Shown piece after piece: positions 42,008 to 53,839 of a DNA stretch of 64,000 bases. The DNA is from Microbacterium jejuense (GTDB lineage Bacteria; Actinomycetota; Actinomycetes; Actinomycetales; Microbacteriaceae). The stretch is taken from positions 29,569 through 93,568 of the forward strand of contig NZ_JAEUAW010000015.1 in NCBI RefSeq assembly GCF_019511665.1, given 5' to 3'. Positions within the stretch are counted from its first letter, which is position 1. Each line of letters opens with the position of its first letter. The position numbers and the translations under genes are program-made. The notes under the pieces are model-generated. The model ran no database searches and was not told where the DNA came from. It saw nothing but the letters and a program-made list of their open reading frames with translations.

Positions 42008-42238
42008 ATGAGCAACAACATCGGCGACCCTGGCCACGGACACTCGCCCGCCGCCTGGACGGCCGTCGTGATCATGCTCGTGGCCGTGTCGCTCGGCACG
42101 CTGTTCTTCTTCCTCGACATGCCCGTCCTGGTGTGGGCGTCCGCCGCGCTCCTCGTCGTCGGCGCGATCGTCGGCTGGGCGATGGGCAAGGCCGGCTACG
42201 GCGTCAACGGCTCGAAGTACGTCGCGAAAGAGCACTGA
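42008..42238 (+). CDS. Small membrane protein of the HGxxPAAW family (DUF6704-like)
   Basis: A 76-aa protein with the family motif HGHSPAAW (residues 10-17), which leads directly into two membrane segments ([20 protein letters not shown] and [20 protein letters not shown]). The short tail reads [12 protein letters not shown]. The function is unknown. The family is typically found next to trpC in actinobacteria. ATG 42008 is preceded by CACAAGGAGACATCC, a good ribosome-binding site. trpC starts 3 nt after its stop. Confidence 0.9.
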   Translation: MSNNIGDPGHGHSPAAWTAVVIMLVAVSLGTLFFFLDMPVLVWASAALLVVGAIVGWAMGKAGYGVNGSKYVAKEH

Positions 42239-42240
42239 GC

Positions 42241-43017
42241 GTGCTGGCCGATCTGACGGCCGGCGCGGTTGAGGACGCCGAGGCACGCGCCTCGGAGCGG
42301 CCGCTGGCGGCCGTGGAGGCCGCGGCGCTCGCGCAGCGCCCCGCTCTGGACGTGCTGTCCGCCCTCGCCCCCGCCGAGCGTGTGAAGATCATCGCCGAGG
42401 TCAAGCGCGCGAGCCCGTCGCGCGGCGACCTCGCCGACATCCCCGACCCCGCCCTGCAGGCCCGCCGCTACGAAGAGGGCGGTGCGTCCGCCATCTCGGT
42501 GCTCACCGAGGGCCGCCGGTTCAAGGGCAGCCTCGCCGACCTCGAGGCCGTCAAGGCCGCCGTGTCGCTGCCGGTTCTGCGCAAGGACTTCATCGCGACC
42601 GAGTACCAGGTGCTCGAAGCGCGCGCGTCCGGCGCCGACCTCGTGCTCCTCATCGTCGCGGCGCTGGAACAGGAGCTGCTCCAGCGCCTGCACGCCCTCG
42701 TGCTCGAACTCGGCATGACGCCACTGGTCGAGACCCACTCCGCCGACGAGGTCGACCGCGCGGCCGATCTCGGCGCGAAGCTCGTGGGCGTCAACGCCCG
42801 CGACCTGTCGACCTTCCAGCTCGACCGCGACCTGTTCGGCCGGCTCGCCGAGCGCATCCCCGCGGGGGCGGTGAAGATCGCCGAATCCGCCGTCCTGGCC
42901 CCCGCCGACGTCGCCCACTACCGCGCGGCGGGTGCCGACGTCGTGCTGGTCGGCGAAGCGCTCGTGACGAACGACCCCGTATCCACCCTGCGCGCATTCC
43001 TGGAGGCAGGCGAATGA
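42241..43017 (+). CDS. trpC: Indole-3-glycerol phosphate synthase
   Basis: Converts CdRP to indole-3-glycerol phosphate. The product is 258 aa and is not fused to TrpF. Motifs are [16 protein letters not shown] (catalytic Lys), [38 protein letters not shown] and KIAESAV. The GTG 42241 start lies 3 nt after the preceding gene. The stop overlaps trpB (ATGA). Confidence 0.96.
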   Translation: MLADLTAGAVEDAEARASERPLAAVEAAALAQRPALDVLSALAPAERVKIIAEVKRASPSRGDLADIPDPALQARRYEEGGASAISVLTEGRRFKGSLADLEAVKAAVSLPVLRKDFIATEYQVLEARASGADLVLLIVAALEQELLQRLHALVLELGMTPLVETHSADEVDRAADLGAKLVGVNARDLSTFQLDRDLFGRLAERIPAGAVKIAESAVLAPADVAHYRAAGADVVLVGEALVTNDPVSTLRAFLEAGE

Positions 43018-44279
43018 GTCTTCGCGAGGCATCCGGACCCTTCTTCGGGGAGTTCGGCGGCCGCTACATGCCCGAGTCGCTCATCGCGGCGATCGACGAG
43101 CTGACGGCCGAGTACGAGGCCGCGAAGGCGGATCCCGCGTTCCAGGCCGAGTTCGTCCGGCTGCTGCACTCGTACGCCGGGCGCCCGTCGCCCATCACCG
43201 AGGTGCCGCGGTTCGCCGAGCACGCCGGCGGCGCGCGCGTGTTCCTCAAGCGCGAGGACCTCAACCACACCGGTTCGCACAAGATCAACAACGTGCTCGG
43301 CCAGGCGCTGCTCACGAAGCGACTCGGCAAGACGCGCGTGATCGCCGAGACCGGCGCGGGTCAGCACGGCGTCGCCACCGCGACCGCCGCGGCCCTCTTC
43401 GGCTTCGACTGCACGATCTACATGGGCGAGGTCGACACCGAGCGTCAGGCGCTCAACGTCGCCCGCATGCGCCTGCTCGGCGCCGAAGTCGTGCCGGTGA
43501 AGACCGGATCGCGCACCCTGAAGGACGCCATCAACGACGCCTACCGCGACTGGGTCGCGAGTGTCGAGACGACCAACTACATCTTCGGCACCGCGGCCGG
43601 GCCCCACCCGTTCCCGGCGATGGTGCGCGACTTCCAGAAGGTCATCTCCGAAGAGGCACGTGCCCAGCTGCTCGACGAGGCCGGGCGGCTTCCCGACGCC
43701 GTGCTGGCCTGCGTCGGCGGCGGCTCCAACGCGATCGGCATGTTCGATGCGTTCCTCGACGACGAGGGCGTCAGGCTCTACGGCATCGAGGCGGCAGGTG
43801 ATGGCGTCGACACGCCCCGGCACGCGGCATCCATCGAACGCGGCCGTCCCGGCGTCCTGCACGGCGCGAAGACCTTCGTGCTGCAGGATGAGGACGGCCA
43901 GACGATCGAGTCGCACTCGATCTCGGCCGGCCTCGACTACCCGGGCGTCGGCCCCGAGCACTCGTGGCTGGCATCGATCGGACGCGCCGAGTACATCCCG
44001 GCCACCGACGACGAGGCCATGCAGGCGCTGCGGCTGCTGTCGCAGACGGAGGGCATCATCCCCGCCATCGAGTCGGCGCACGCCCTGGCCGGCGCCCTGC
44101 GCATCGGCCGCGAGCTCGGGCCCGACGCGATCCTCGCCGTCTGCCTGTCGGGCCGCGGCGATAAGGACATGGACACCGCCGCCCGCTACTTCGGACTGTA
44201 CGACGAGGGCGCTGATGCTGCCGCGGCAGCGGCAGCCCCGCACGACGACGCCGCGCACGGCGAAGGGGAGAAGCTATGA
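43014..44279 (+). CDS. trpB: Tryptophan synthase beta chain
   Basis: A PLP enzyme that joins indole and serine. The product is 421 aa. The PLP Lys lies in [33 protein letters not shown] and [15 protein letters not shown] (PLP phosphate site) are present. A C-terminal acidic, Ala-rich tail follows the fold. The stop overlaps trpA (ATGA), consistent with alpha-beta complex assembly. Confidence 0.98.
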   Translation: MSLREASGPFFGEFGGRYMPESLIAAIDELTAEYEAAKADPAFQAEFVRLLHSYAGRPSPITEVPRFAEHAGGARVFLKREDLNHTGSHKINNVLGQALLTKRLGKTRVIAETGAGQHGVATATAAALFGFDCTIYMGEVDTERQALNVARMRLLGAEVVPVKTGSRTLKDAINDAYRDWVASVETTNYIFGTAAGPHPFPAMVRDFQKVISEEARAQLLDEAGRLPDAVLACVGGGSNAIGMFDAFLDDEGVRLYGIEAAGDGVDTPRHAASIERGRPGVLHGAKTFVLQDEDGQTIESHSISAGLDYPGVGPEHSWLASIGRAEYIPATDDEAMQALRLLSQTEGIIPAIESAHALAGALRIGRELGPDAILAVCLSGRGDKDMDTAARYFGLYDEGADAAAAAAAPHDDAAHGEGEKL

Positions 44280-45085
44280 CCTCGCGCGCCACCGGCTCAC
44301 GAGTGGGTGCGGCGATCGAGGCCGCCCACGCCGAAGGGCGCGGCGCGTTCATCGGCTACCTGCCCCTCGGCTTCCCCGACCTGCAGACCAGCATCGACGC
44401 CGCGGTCACCCTGGCCGAGAACGGCGCCGACATCCTCGAGCTCGGCCCGCCGTACTCCGACCCCGTCATGGACGGCACCGTCATCCAGGAGGCCACGCAG
44501 GCCGCTCTCGCGGGCGGGTTCCGCCTGCGCGACACGTTCACCGCGGTGCGCGAGATCACCCGCCGCGTCGACGTGCCGGTGCTCGTCATGACGTACTGGA
44601 ACCCCGTGCTCCAGTACGGCGTCGACCGCTACGCCGACGATCTGCTCGCGGCCGGCGGCGCGGGTCTCATCACGCCCGACATCACGCCCGAGTCGGCGGC
44701 CGAGTGGATCGCTGCCAGCGAGCGCACCGGACTCGACCGCGTGTTCCTGGCGGCGCCGACCTCGACGGACGAGCGCCTCGAGCTCATCGTCCGAAACTCC
44801 ACGGGCTTCGTGTACACGGTCTCGACGATGGGCATCACCGGCGAGCGTGCCGAGTTGGATGCCGCGGCCCGCACCCTCGTCGGCCGCCTGCGCGGCCATG
44901 GGGCCGAGCACGCATGCGTCGGCATCGGCATCTCGAACGCCGAGCAGGTGGCGGGCGTGCTGGAGTACGCCGACGGAGCCATCGTCGGCACGGCCCTCGT
45001 CCGCGCGCTGCGCGACGGCGGCCTCGACGGCCTCGCCGAGACCGCGCGCGCCCTCGCCGCAGGCACGGCGCGCAGCGCGAACTAG
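44276..45085 (+). CDS. trpA: Tryptophan synthase alpha chain
   Basis: Cleaves indole-3-glycerol phosphate and channels indole to TrpB. The product is 269 aa. Catalytic Glu and Asp lie in [32 protein letters not shown] and [10 protein letters not shown] bind phosphate. The stop TAG forms part of a TAGACT that looks like the -10 of lgt. Confidence 0.97.
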   Translation: MTSRATGSRVGAAIEAAHAEGRGAFIGYLPLGFPDLQTSIDAAVTLAENGADILELGPPYSDPVMDGTVIQEATQAALAGGFRLRDTFTAVREITRRVDVPVLVMTYWNPVLQYGVDRYADDLLAAGGAGLITPDITPESAAEWIAASERTGLDRVFLAAPTSTDERLELIVRNSTGFVYTVSTMGITGERAELDAAARTLVGRLRGHGAEHACVGIGISNAEQVAGVLEYADGAIVGTALVRALRDGGLDGLAETARALAAGTARSAN

Positions 45086-45088
45086 ACT
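45083..45088 (+). promoter_or_regulatory. -10 element of lgt
   Basis: TAGACT overlaps the trpA stop codon and lies 62 nt before the lgt start. A good -35 is not seen. Confidence 0.45.
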
Positions 45089-45150
45089 TCTCTGGTCGGC
45101 GCCCGGCGCCGGCATCCCATGCACGGATCCAGCAAGGACACGGTTCTCCC

Positions 45151-46122
45151 ATGATCAACGCCGCCGCGAGCGTCGTCGCCAGCATCCCGAGCCCGTCGAT
45201 CAGCTACTTCGACATCGGCCCCCTGCGGATCCACATCTACGCGCTGTGCATCATCGCGGGCATCATCGTCGCGGTGCTGTGGACGAATGCCCGCCTCACC
45301 AAGCGCGGAGCCGAGCCGTGGGTCGTGATCGACATCGCGCTGCTCGCGGTGCCGCTGGCGATCATCTGCGCGCGCATCTACCACGTGCTGACCCACTGGG
45401 GCTTCTACTTCGGTGAGGGGGCGAATCCGCTGTCGGCCCTGTACATCTGGGAGGGCGGCATCGCCATCTACGGCGCGCTCATCGGCGGCGCCGTCGGTGC
45501 GTGGCTCGGCTGCAAGTGGACCGGCATCCGGTTCTGGACCTTCGCCGACGCCCTCGCGCCGGCGCTCCTGCTGGCGCAGGCGATGGGACGCTTCGGCAAC
45601 TGGTTCAACCAGGAGCTCTTCGGCTGGCCGACGGACGTCCCCTGGGGCCTGGAGATCGACTACCCGAACCCCGCATGGCCCGTCGGCCTGCCCGAGGGCA
45701 CGCTGTTCCAGCCCACGTTCCTGTACGAGGTCATCTGGAACCTCCTCGGCGTGCTGGTGATCGTGTGGGTCGGGCGCCGCTTCCGCCTGCAGTGGGGCCG
45801 TCTGTTCGCGGTGTACCTGGTCTGGTACAGCGCCGGCCGCATCGTGTGGGAGTCCATCCGCATCGACCCGAGCGAGATCATCCTGGGCCTGCGCAGCAAC
45901 GTGTGGGCGGCCATCCTCGGCGTCGTGCTCGGCATCGTGATCTTCTTCGTGCAGAAGCGCCGTCACCCCGGCCTGGAGCCCTCGCCCTATGTGTCCGGCC
46001 GCGAGTGGACCGCCGGACAGGCTGTACAATCGCAGAACACCGACGACTTCGTCGACGTCAGCGAACCCCCGACGTCCGAGGCCGTAGGGGCTACCGCCAC
46101 AAGCACTCCTGCCAGCAAATAA
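45151..46122 (+). CDS. lgt: Prolipoprotein diacylglyceryl transferase
   Basis: Transfers diacylglycerol to the lipobox Cys of prolipoproteins at the membrane. The product is 323 aa with about seven membrane segments. The signature region reads [36 protein letters not shown] precedes it. A hydrophilic C-tail of about 45 residues ends it. The trpA-lgt adjacency is common in actinobacteria. The lipoprotein at 57.6-58.0 kb would be a substrate. Confidence 0.96.
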   Translation: MINAAASVVASIPSPSISYFDIGPLRIHIYALCIIAGIIVAVLWTNARLTKRGAEPWVVIDIALLAVPLAIICARIYHVLTHWGFYFGEGANPLSALYIWEGGIAIYGALIGGAVGAWLGCKWTGIRFWTFADALAPALLLAQAMGRFGNWFNQELFGWPTDVPWGLEIDYPNPAWPVGLPEGTLFQPTFLYEVIWNLLGVLVIVWVGRRFRLQWGRLFAVYLVWYSAGRIVWESIRIDPSEIILGLRSNVWAAILGVVLGIVIFFVQKRRHPGLEPSPYVSGREWTAGQAVQSQNTDDFVDVSEPPTSEAVGATATSTPASK

Positions 46123-46149
46123 CGCTCCGCTCGTTCCCGAGCGAGCGTT
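46121..46149 (+). terminator. Terminator-like hairpin after lgt
   Basis: AACGCTCCGCTCG (46121-46133) pairs with CGAGCGAGCGTT (46138-46149) with one bulged base and loop TTCC. It overlaps the lgt stop codon and precedes gltB. Confidence 0.55.
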
Positions 46150-46198
46150 CCAGGGCCGACGTCGTCCCATCTTGACTATCAACGTGAGGACGGTAGGT

Positions 46199-49100
46199 AT
46201 GGCTTCGAGCCCCCGTCACGTCGCCTCTCAGGAGGCGAGCATCCCCGCTTCGTCCGGCCGCGCCGGGTTCCCGCAGAAGCAGGGGATGTACAACCCTGCC
46301 TTCGAGAAGGACGCGTGCGGCCTGGCGATGGTCGCCACGCTGCGCGGCGAAGCCGGGCACGACATCATCGATCTGGCGCTCACCGCGCTGCGCAACCTCG
46401 AGCACCGCGGCGCCATCGGCTCCGACGCCGGCACCGGCGACGGCGCGGGGATCCTGACGCAGATGCCCGACGCGTTCCTGCGTGCGGTGGTCGGCTTCGA
46501 CCTGCCGCCGGTGGGGGAGTATGCGGCGGGTATGGCGTTCCTGCCCCGCGACGCCGACGAGCGCGCCGCCCAGAAGGCCGGGATCGAGCGGATCGCGGCA
46601 TCCGAGAACCTCACCGTGCTCGGCTGGCGCGAGGTGCCGACTGTCGACGAGAACCTCGGCAAGCTCGCGTTCGAGGCCCGCCCGGCGTTCGAGCAGCTCT
46701 TCGTGTCGCACCCCGGGGAAGGCGGCGCGCCCGCGCTGTCGGGCATCGCGCTCGACCGCCGCGCCTATCGCCTGCGCACGCGGGCCCGCAACGAGCTCGA
46801 CGCGTACTTCGTGTCGCTGTCGGCGCGGACGCTCGGCTACAAGGGCATGGTCACGACGCTGCAGCTCGAGCCGTTCTACCCCGACCTGTCGGACGAGCGC
46901 TTCGCGTCGGAGCTCGCGGTCGTGCACTCGCGGTACTCCACCAACACCTTCCCGTCGTGGCCGCTCGCGCAGCCGCTGCGCATGCTCGCCCACAACGGCG
47001 AGATCAACACCGTCGGCGGCAACCGCAACTGGATGCGGGCGCGGCAGTCGCAACTCGAGTCCGAGCTGCTGGGCGACATCAAGCCCCTGCTGCCGATCTG
47101 CACCGAAGGCGCCAGCGACTCGGCCTCGTTCGACGAGGTCCTCGAGCTCCTCACCCTCACGGGCCGGAGCCTGCCGCACGCCATCATGATGATGGTGCCC
47201 GAGGCCTACGAGAAGCAGGCCGACATCAGCCCCGAGCTGCGCGACTTCTACGACTACCACTCCATGCAGATGGAGCCGTGGGACGGCCCGGCGGCACTGA
47301 TCTTCACCGACGGCACGTCGGTGGGCGCGACGCTCGACCGCAACGGCCTGCGTCCCGGGCGCTGGACCGAGACGACCGACGGCCTCGTCGTGATCGGCAG
47401 CGAGACGGGTGTGCTCGACTTCGCTCCCGAGCGCATCAAGCGCCGCGGCCGTCTGCGGCCCGGACGCATGTTCCTCGTCGACACCGCTCAGCGGCGCATC
47501 ATCGAGGACGAGGAGATCAAGCAGCAGCTGGCGACCCTTCAGCCCTGGGGACTGTGGATGCGTCAGCGTCTGCAGCTGTCGGAGCTGCCGGAGCGCGAGC
47601 ACATCGTGCACCCCATCGCCTCGATCACCCGCCGTCAGCGCACGTTCGGGTACACCGAGGAGGAGGTCAGGATCCTCCTCACGCCGATGGGTCAGACCGG
47701 CGCCGAGCCGCTCGGCGCGATGGGCAGCGACACCCCCGTCGCCGTGCTCAGCGAGCGTCCGCGCCTGCTGTTCGACTACTTCACGCAGCAGTTCGCGCAG
47801 GTGACGAACCCGCCGCTGGACTCGATCCGTGAAGAGGTGGTCACGAGCCTGCGCACCGGCATCGGCCCCGAGCGCAACCTGCTCTCGGCCGGCCCCGACC
47901 ACGCGCGCCAGATCACGATCGACTTCCCCGTGCTCGACAACGACGAGCTCGCCAAGATCCAGAACATCGAGCGCACGATGCCCGGCCGGCGCGCGGTCAC
48001 GATCCGCGGTCTGTATCACTTCGACGCCGGCCCCGGCACGATGAAGGCCCGCATCGACGAGATGTGCGACGAGGTCGACGCGGCGATCGCCGACGGCGCC
48101 GAGTTCATCATCCTGTCGGACCGCGACTCGAACAAGGACCTCGTCCCGATCCCGTCGCTGCTCATGGTGTCGGCCGTGCATCACCACCTGATCCGCCAGC
48201 AGAACCGCATGAAGGTCGGTCTGCTGGTCGAGGCGGGCGATGTGCGCGAGGTCCACCACGTCGCCACGCTGCTCGGCTACGGTGCGTCGGCGGTCAACCC
48301 GTACCTCGCGATGGAGACCGTCGAGTACCTGGTGCGTTCTGGCTTCATCACCGGCATCACGCCCGAGAAGGCCGTGCGCAACGTGATCTACGCGCTCGGC
48401 AAGGGCGTGCTGAAGATCATGTCGAAGATGGGCATCTCGACGGTGTCGTCCTACACCGGCGCGCAGGTCTTCGAGGCTGTCGGGCTGTCGCAGGAGTTCG
48501 TCGACGCGTACTTCACCGGCACCGAGTCCAAGCTTGGCGGCATCGGCATCGAAGAGATCGCCGCCGAGAACCAGGCGCGTCACGACTTCGCCTACCCGGA
48601 GGATGCCGCGGTCCGCGCCCACGAGCGGCTCTGGACCGGCGGCGAGTACCAGTGGCGCCGCGACGGGGCTCCGCACCTGTTCAACCCCGACACGGTGTTC
48701 CGGCTGCAGCACTCGACGCGCACGCGCCGGTACGACATCTTCCGCGAGTACACGAAGCTCGTGGACGACCAGGCGAGCGAGCTGAAGACGCTCCGCGGCC
48801 TGTTCGCCCTCAAGACGGAGGGGCGCACGCCCGTGCCCATCGACGAGGTCGAGCCGGTGTCCTCCATCGTGAAGCGGTTCTCGACGGGTGCGATGAGCTA
48901 CGGCTCGATCTCGCGCGAGGCCCACGAGACGCTCGCGATCGCGATGAACCGGATCGGCGGCAAGTCGAACACGGGCGAGGGCGGCGAGGACGTCGAGCGT
49001 CTGCTCGACCCCGAGCGCCGCAGTGCGATCAAGCAGGTCGCGTCGGGGCGCTTCGGCGTCACGAGCCTGTACCTCACCGAGGCGGACGACATCCAGATCA

Positions 49101-50803
49101 AGCTCGCGCAGGGCGCCAAGCCCGGCGAGGGCGGTCAGCTGCCGCCGACCAAGGTGTACCCGTGGATCGCGCGCACGCGCGGCGGCACGGCGGGCGTGGG
49201 ACTCATCTCGCCGCCGCCGCACCACGACATCTACTCGATCGAGGACCTCAAGCAGCTGATCTTCGACCTCAAGCGCGCCAACCCGGGCGCTCGAGTGCAC
49301 GTGAAGCTCGTGAGCCAGTCGGGCATCGGGGCGGTCGCCGCCGGCACCGCCAAGGCACTGGCCGACGTCATCCTGGTGTCGGGCCACGACGGCGGAACCG
49401 GCGCCAGCCCGCTCAACTCGCTCAAGCACGCCGGCACGCCATGGGAGCTGGGTCTCGCCGAGACGCAGCAGACGCTCATGCTCAACGGCATGCGCGACCG
49501 TGTGGTGGTGCAGGCCGACGGCCAGCTCAAGACCGGCCGCGACGTCATCATCGCGGCGCTGCTGGGTGCCGAGGAGTACGGCTTCGCGACGACGGCGCTC
49601 GTCGTCGAGGGCTGCGTCATGATGCGCGTCTGCCACCTCGACACGTGCCCGGTCGGCGTCGCGACGCAGAACCCCGTGCTGCGCGCCCGTTTCACGGGCA
49701 AGCCCGAGTTCGTCGTGAACTTCATGGAGTTCATCGCCGAAGAGGTGCGCGAGTACCTCGCCGAGCTCGGCTTCCGCACCCTCGACGAGGCGATCGGCCG
49801 CAGCGACCTGCTCGATGTCGACGGCGCAGTCCGGCACTGGAAGGCGAGCGGTCTCGACCTCACTCCCGTGCTGCAGGGACCGCAGTTCGCCGACGACGAG
49901 CCGCGCCGCAACACCACCGCGCAGCTCCACGAGCTCGACGAGCACTTCGACGTGGGTCTGCTGGAGCGCGCGCAGGACGTCATCGCGAACGGCGGCCAGG
50001 TCACCATCGACCTGCCGATCCGCAACACCGAGCGCGCTGTCGGCACGCTCCTCGGCCATCACGTCACGAAGGCGCACGGCGCGAACGGCCTGCCGTCGGG
50101 CAGCATCGTCGTGAATCTGACCGGCTCGGCCGGGCAGTCCTTCGGCGCATTCATGCCGGCCGGCATCACGCTGCGCCTCGAGGGCGACTCGAACGACTAC
50201 GTCGGCAAGGGCCTGTCGGGCGGCCAGATCGTGGTCCGTCCGCCGCGCGGGGCGACCTTCGACGCGTCGAAGAACGTCATCGCGGGCAACGTGATCGGCT
50301 ACGGCGCGACGCAGGGCACCATGTTCCTGCGCGGCGTCGTGGGGGAGCGGTTCTTCGTGCGCAACTCGGGTGCGACGGCGGTCGTCGAGGGCGTGGGCGA
50401 CCACGCGCTGGAGTACATGACCGGCGGGCTCGCCGTGATCCTCGGCGCGACGGGACGCAACCTCGGCGCCGGCATGTCGGGCGGCACCGCCTACGTCTAC
50501 CGGCTCGACAGCAAGCTCGTCAACCGCGAGGCGCTCGCTTCGGGCGAGCTCGAACTCGGTGCGCTCGGCTCGGGCGACGCCGAGATCCTGCGCGACCTGC
50601 TCGAGCAGCACGTCGCCGAGACCGATTCCACTCTCGCCCGAGCCCTCCTCGATGACTTCGAGGCGGAGTGCGAGAACTTCGTCCGGGTCCTGCCGCGCGA
50701 TTACGCCGCGGTGCTGCAGACCCGCCAGGAGGCGGTGGCCCAGGGGCTCGACCCCGACGGCGACGTCGTCTGGAACCGCATCCTGGAGGTGACGGGTGGC
50801 TGA
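46199..50803 (+). CDS. gltB: Glutamate synthase (NADPH) large subunit
   Basis: Transfers the glutamine amide to 2-oxoglutarate. About 1534 aa. The N-terminal class II glutaminase has its nucleophilic Cys in [12 protein letters not shown], so about 38 residues would be removed from the precursor. The central domain is followed by the FMN-binding synthase domain ([31 protein letters not shown]) and the [3Fe-4S] cysteines C-x5-C-x4-C ([12 protein letters not shown]). A GXGXG beta-helix ends it. ATG 46199 is chosen with GAGGACGG upstream; TTG 46172, GTG 46184 or ATG 46286 are possible. A TTGACT/TAGGTA pair at 46172-46200 would favour a later start. Confidence 0.96.
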   Translation: MASSPRHVASQEASIPASSGRAGFPQKQGMYNPAFEKDACGLAMVATLRGEAGHDIIDLALTALRNLEHRGAIGSDAGTGDGAGILTQMPDAFLRAVVGFDLPPVGEYAAGMAFLPRDADERAAQKAGIERIAASENLTVLGWREVPTVDENLGKLAFEARPAFEQLFVSHPGEGGAPALSGIALDRRAYRLRTRARNELDAYFVSLSARTLGYKGMVTTLQLEPFYPDLSDERFASELAVVHSRYSTNTFPSWPLAQPLRMLAHNGEINTVGGNRNWMRARQSQLESELLGDIKPLLPICTEGASDSASFDEVLELLTLTGRSLPHAIMMMVPEAYEKQADISPELRDFYDYHSMQMEPWDGPAALIFTDGTSVGATLDRNGLRPGRWTETTDGLVVIGSETGVLDFAPERIKRRGRLRPGRMFLVDTAQRRIIEDEEIKQQLATLQPWGLWMRQRLQLSELPEREHIVHPIASITRRQRTFGYTEEEVRILLTPMGQTGAEPLGAMGSDTPVAVLSERPRLLFDYFTQQFAQVTNPPLDSIREEVVTSLRTGIGPERNLLSAGPDHARQITIDFPVLDNDELAKIQNIERTMPGRRAVTIRGLYHFDAGPGTMKARIDEMCDEVDAAIADGAEFIILSDRDSNKDLVPIPSLLMVSAVHHHLIRQQNRMKVGLLVEAGDVREVHHVATLLGYGASAVNPYLAMETVEYLVRSGFITGITPEKAVRNVIYALGKGVLKIMSKMGISTVSSYTGAQVFEAVGLSQEFVDAYFTGTESKLGGIGIEEIAAENQARHDFAYPEDAAVRAHERLWTGGEYQWRRDGAPHLFNPDTVFRLQHSTRTRRYDIFREYTKLVDDQASELKTLRGLFALKTEGRTPVPIDEVEPVSSIVKRFSTGAMSYGSISREAHETLAIAMNRIGGKSNTGEGGEDVERLLDPERRSAIKQVASGRFGVTSLYLTEADDIQIKLAQGAKPGEGGQLPPTKVYPWIARTRGGTAGVGLISPPPHHDIYSIEDLKQLIFDLKRANPGARVHVKLVSQSGIGAVAAGTAKALADVILVSGHDGGTGASPLNSLKHAGTPWELGLAETQQTLMLNGMRDRVVVQADGQLKTGRDVIIAALLGAEEYGFATTALVVEGCVMMRVCHLDTCPVGVATQNPVLRARFTGKPEFVVNFMEFIAEEVREYLAELGFRTLDEAIGRSDLLDVDGAVRHWKASGLDLTPVLQGPQFADDEPRRNTTAQLHELDEHFDVGLLERAQDVIANGGQVTIDLPIRNTERAVGTLLGHHVTKAHGANGLPSGSIVVNLTGSAGQSFGAFMPAGITLRLEGDSNDYVGKGLSGGQIVVRPPRGATFDASKNVIAGNVIGYGATQGTMFLRGVVGERFFVRNSGATAVVEGVGDHALEYMTGGLAVILGATGRNLGAGMSGGTAYVYRLDSKLVNREALASGELELGALGSGDAEILRDLLEQHVAETDSTLARALLDDFEAECENFVRVLPRDYAAVLQTRQEAVAQGLDPDGDVVWNRILEVTGG

Positions 50804-52262
50804 CCCGAAGGGCTTTCTCAAGGTCACCGAGCGCGAGCTGCCTGCGCGGCGGCCGGTGCCGGTGCGCATCATGGACTGGAAAGAGGTCTATGAGCCGGGC
50901 GACACGGCTGTGCTGCGTCGCCAGGCCGGGCGCTGCATGGACTGCGGCGTGCCGTTCTGCCACAAGGGCTGCCCGCTGGGCAACCTGATCCCGGAGTGGA
51001 ACGACCTCACGTGGCGCGGCGAGGGCCGAGCGGCGAGCGAGCGCCTGCACGCAACGAACAACTTCCCGGAGTTCACCGGGCGGCTCTGCCCCGCGCCGTG
51101 CGAGAGCGCGTGCGTGCTCGGCATCAACCAGCCCGCCGTGACGATCAAGCAGGTCGAGGTCTCGATCGCCGATGAGGCGTTCGCCAACGGGTGGATCGAG
51201 CCCGAGCCGCCGGGGCGCCTCACCGGCAAGACCGTCGCCGTCGTCGGCTCCGGCCCCGCCGGACTGGCTGCCGCTCAGCAGCTCACGCGCGCCGGTCACA
51301 CCGTCGCCGTGTTCGAGCGCGACGACCGCATCGGCGGACTCCTGCGGTACGGCATCCCGGACTTCAAGATGGAGAAGAAGCACCTCGAGGCGCGCCTTCG
51401 CCAGATGCAGGACGAGGGCACGCGCTTCCGCGCGGGCGTCGAGATCGGCAAGGACATCACGTGGGCCGACCTGCGTGCCCGCTACGACGCAGTCGTGGTC
51501 GCCACCGGTTCCACGGTGCCCCGCGACCTGCCGGTCCCCGGTCGCGACCTCGCCGGCGTGCACTTCGCGATGGAGTACCTCGTCGAGTCGAACAAGGCGG
51601 TCGCCGGTGACTCGGTGCCCAACCAGATCACGGCCGAGGGCAAGCACGTCGTCGTCATCGGCGGCGGCGACACCGGCGCGGACTGCATCGGCACGGCTCA
51701 CCGCCACGGCGCCCTGAGCGTCACGAACCTGGCGATCGGCCGCCGCCCTCCGGGCGAGCGTCCCGAGCACCAGCCGTGGCCGATGGACCCGACGCTCTTC
51801 GAGGTCTCGTCGGCCCACGAAGAGGGCGGCGAGCGTGCCTACCTGGCGTCGACCGTCGAGTTCCTCGCCAACGACGCCGGCGAGGTGCGCGCGCTGCGCG
51901 TCGCCGAGACCGAGTTCGTCGACGGCCGCCGCGTGCCCAAGAGCGGCACCGAGCGAGAGATCCCCGCCGACCTCGTGCTCATCGCGATGGGCTTCACCGG
52001 CCCCGAGCAGGCGCTCCTGGAGGAGCAGCTCGGCGCCCGGTTCACCGAGCGGGGCAACGTGCGCCGCGAAGACGACTACCAGACGACCGCCCCGGGCGTG
52101 TTCGTGGCCGGCGACGCCGGTCGCGGACAGTCGCTCATCGTGTGGGCGATCGCCGAGGGCCGAGCGGTCGCCGCGAGCGTCGACCGCTTCCTGATGGGTG
52201 AGACGCAGCTGCCCGAGCCCGTCCGCCCGACCGATATCGCCATCGGCCTGCAGCCCGCGTAG
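50796..52262 (+). CDS. gltD: Glutamate synthase small subunit
   Basis: The NADPH- and FAD-dependent subunit that passes electrons to GltB. The product is 488 aa from GTG 50796, overlapping gltB by 8 nt. Cysteine clusters for two [4Fe-4S] centres are [13 protein letters not shown] and CPAPCESAC. The FAD motif is [14 protein letters not shown], the NADPH motif [12 protein letters not shown], and the C-terminal FAD motif [19 protein letters not shown]. Confidence 0.97.
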   Translation: MADPKGFLKVTERELPARRPVPVRIMDWKEVYEPGDTAVLRRQAGRCMDCGVPFCHKGCPLGNLIPEWNDLTWRGEGRAASERLHATNNFPEFTGRLCPAPCESACVLGINQPAVTIKQVEVSIADEAFANGWIEPEPPGRLTGKTVAVVGSGPAGLAAAQQLTRAGHTVAVFERDDRIGGLLRYGIPDFKMEKKHLEARLRQMQDEGTRFRAGVEIGKDITWADLRARYDAVVVATGSTVPRDLPVPGRDLAGVHFAMEYLVESNKAVAGDSVPNQITAEGKHVVVIGGGDTGADCIGTAHRHGALSVTNLAIGRRPPGERPEHQPWPMDPTLFEVSSAHEEGGERAYLASTVEFLANDAGEVRALRVAETEFVDGRRVPKSGTEREIPADLVLIAMGFTGPEQALLEEQLGARFTERGNVRREDDYQTTAPGVFVAGDAGRGQSLIVWAIAEGRAVAASVDRFLMGETQLPEPVRPTDIAIGLQPA

Positions 52263-52265
52263 GCT
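52260..52265 (+). promoter_or_regulatory. -10 element of pyk
   Basis: TAGGCT overlaps the gltD stop codon, 48 nt before the pyk ATG. A CGGAG ribosome-binding site follows at about 52293-52297. Confidence 0.45.
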
Positions 52266-52307
52266 GGCCGAGGCACTCGCCAATTCACCAACCCGGAGTA
52301 ACCACGG

Positions 52308-53756
52308 ATGAGACGCGCCAAGATCGTCGCCACCCTGGGTCCCGCCACTTCGACGTATGAGATGGTCCGCGCGATCATCGACGCCGGCGTGGATGTGGCC
52401 CGATTCAACCTGAGCCACGGGGACTACTCGGTCCACGACAACAACTTCGCCAATGTGCGCAAGGCGGCAGAGGACGCCGGTCGCGCCGTCGCCATCCTCG
52501 TCGACCTGCAGGGTCCGAAGATCCGCCTGGGCAAGTTCGAGAACGGCCCCCACGAGCTCGCCGTCGGCGACATCTTCAAGATCACCACCGAAGACATCCT
52601 CGGCACGAAAGAGATCGTCGGCACGACCTTCAAGGGGCTGCCGCACGACGTGAAGCCGGGCGACTTCCTGCTCATCGACGACGGCAAGGTGCGCGTCCAG
52701 GTCGTCGAGACCGACGGCACCGTCGTCACCACCAAGGTGATCGTGGCCGGTCCCGTCTCGAACAACAAGGGCATCAACCTGCCGGGTGTCGCGGTCAACG
52801 TCCCCGCGCTGTCAGAGAAGGACGAGGCGGACCTCCGCTGGGGTCTGCGCGCCGGCGCCGACCTCATCGCACTGTCGTTCGTGCGCGACGCGAAGGACGT
52901 GCAGCGCGTGCACGTCATCATGGCCGAGGAGGGGCGCCACGTGCCCGTCATCGCCAAGATCGAGAAGCCGCAGGCCGTCGACAACCTCGAAGAGATCATC
53001 GACGCGTTCGACGGCATCATGGTCGCCCGCGGCGACCTGGGCGTCGAGCTTCCGCTGGAGGCCGTGCCGATCGTGCAGAAGCGCGCGGTCGAGCTGTGCC
53101 GCCGCATGGCCAAGCCCGTCATCGTCGCCACGCAGATGCTCGAGTCCATGATCGAGAATCCCGTGCCCACGCGCGCCGAGACCAGCGACGTCGCCAACGC
53201 CGTCCTCGACGGCGCCGATGCGGTCATGCTCTCGGGCGAGACGAGCGTCGGCAAGTACCCGGTGACCGTCGTCGAGACGATGGCCCGCATCGTGGCCTCG
53301 ACCGAGGAGCACGGCCTGGAGCGCATCCAGCCCCTCACCACCAAGCCCCGCACGCAGGGCGGCGCGATCACGCTCGCCGCCATGGAGGTCGCGGAGTTCG
53401 TCGACGCGAAGTACCTCTGCATCTTCACCGAGTCGGGCGACACCGCGCGCCGCATGTCGCGCCTGCGCCCGCGCATCCCCATGATCGGGTTCGCGCCCGA
53501 GCCGGCGATCCGCCGCCGCATGGCCATCACGTGGGGCGTGCAGTCGACACTCGTCGAGCACGTCGCGCACACCGACCTGATGTTCATTCAGGTCGACGAC
53601 TACCTGCTGTCGAACGACCTGGCGAAGGTCGGCGACAAGGTCGTCGTGATCTCGGGTTCCCCTCCCGGGATCATCGGCTCCACCAACGACATCCGCATCC
53701 ACAAGGTGGGCGATGCGGTGCACGGCAAGGCGCCGATCTACCAGACACGCAACTGA
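52308..53756 (+). CDS. pyk: Pyruvate kinase
   Basis: Makes pyruvate and ATP from phosphoenolpyruvate. The product is 482 aa. Motifs are KIVATLGPATSTYEMVRAII, VARFNLSHGDY, the signature VIAKIEKPQAVDNLEEII with catalytic Lys, and MVARGDLGVELPLE. ATQMLESMIENPVPTRAE and DAVMLSGETSVGKYP follow. The C-terminal allosteric domain is complete. Confidence 0.98.
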   Translation: MRRAKIVATLGPATSTYEMVRAIIDAGVDVARFNLSHGDYSVHDNNFANVRKAAEDAGRAVAILVDLQGPKIRLGKFENGPHELAVGDIFKITTEDILGTKEIVGTTFKGLPHDVKPGDFLLIDDGKVRVQVVETDGTVVTTKVIVAGPVSNNKGINLPGVAVNVPALSEKDEADLRWGLRAGADLIALSFVRDAKDVQRVHVIMAEEGRHVPVIAKIEKPQAVDNLEEIIDAFDGIMVARGDLGVELPLEAVPIVQKRAVELCRRMAKPVIVATQMLESMIENPVPTRAETSDVANAVLDGADAVMLSGETSVGKYPVTVVETMARIVASTEEHGLERIQPLTTKPRTQGGAITLAAMEVAEFVDAKYLCIFTESGDTARRMSRLRPRIPMIGFAPEPAIRRRMAITWGVQSTLVEHVAHTDLMFIQVDDYLLSNDLAKVGDKVVVISGSPPGIIGSTNDIRIHKVGDAVHGKAPIYQTRN

Positions 53757-53793
53757 TCCACACCGGATCCCGCGAACGGGCTGCCGCGACCAC

Positions 53794-53799
53794 TAGTGT
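53794..53799 (+). promoter_or_regulatory. -10 element of the SHOCT gene
   Basis: TAGTGT lies 40 nt before ATG 53840, in the gap after pyk. Confidence 0.4.
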
Positions 53800-53839
53800 G
53801 ATCGCGTCAGCCCGTTTCTCGTGGAAAGTGGTACCTCGA

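Noticed and set aside
43561..45150. A long plus-strand frame running into lgt
   Set aside because: It reads trpB and trpA out of frame; Lgt starts at ATG 45151 with its first membrane segment soon after.
46172..46200. TTGACT and TAGGTA with 17-nt spacing as the gltB promoter
   Set aside because: It is attractive, but the transcript would start downstream of the preferred ATG 46199. It is kept only as a caution about the gltB start.
46091..50872. A 1593-codon open frame on the minus strand opposite gltB
   Set aside because: It lies fully antisense to GltB, which has clear motifs throughout. The translation is Arg/Ala/Val-rich without domain features, as expected for stop-poor antisense frames in high-GC DNA.
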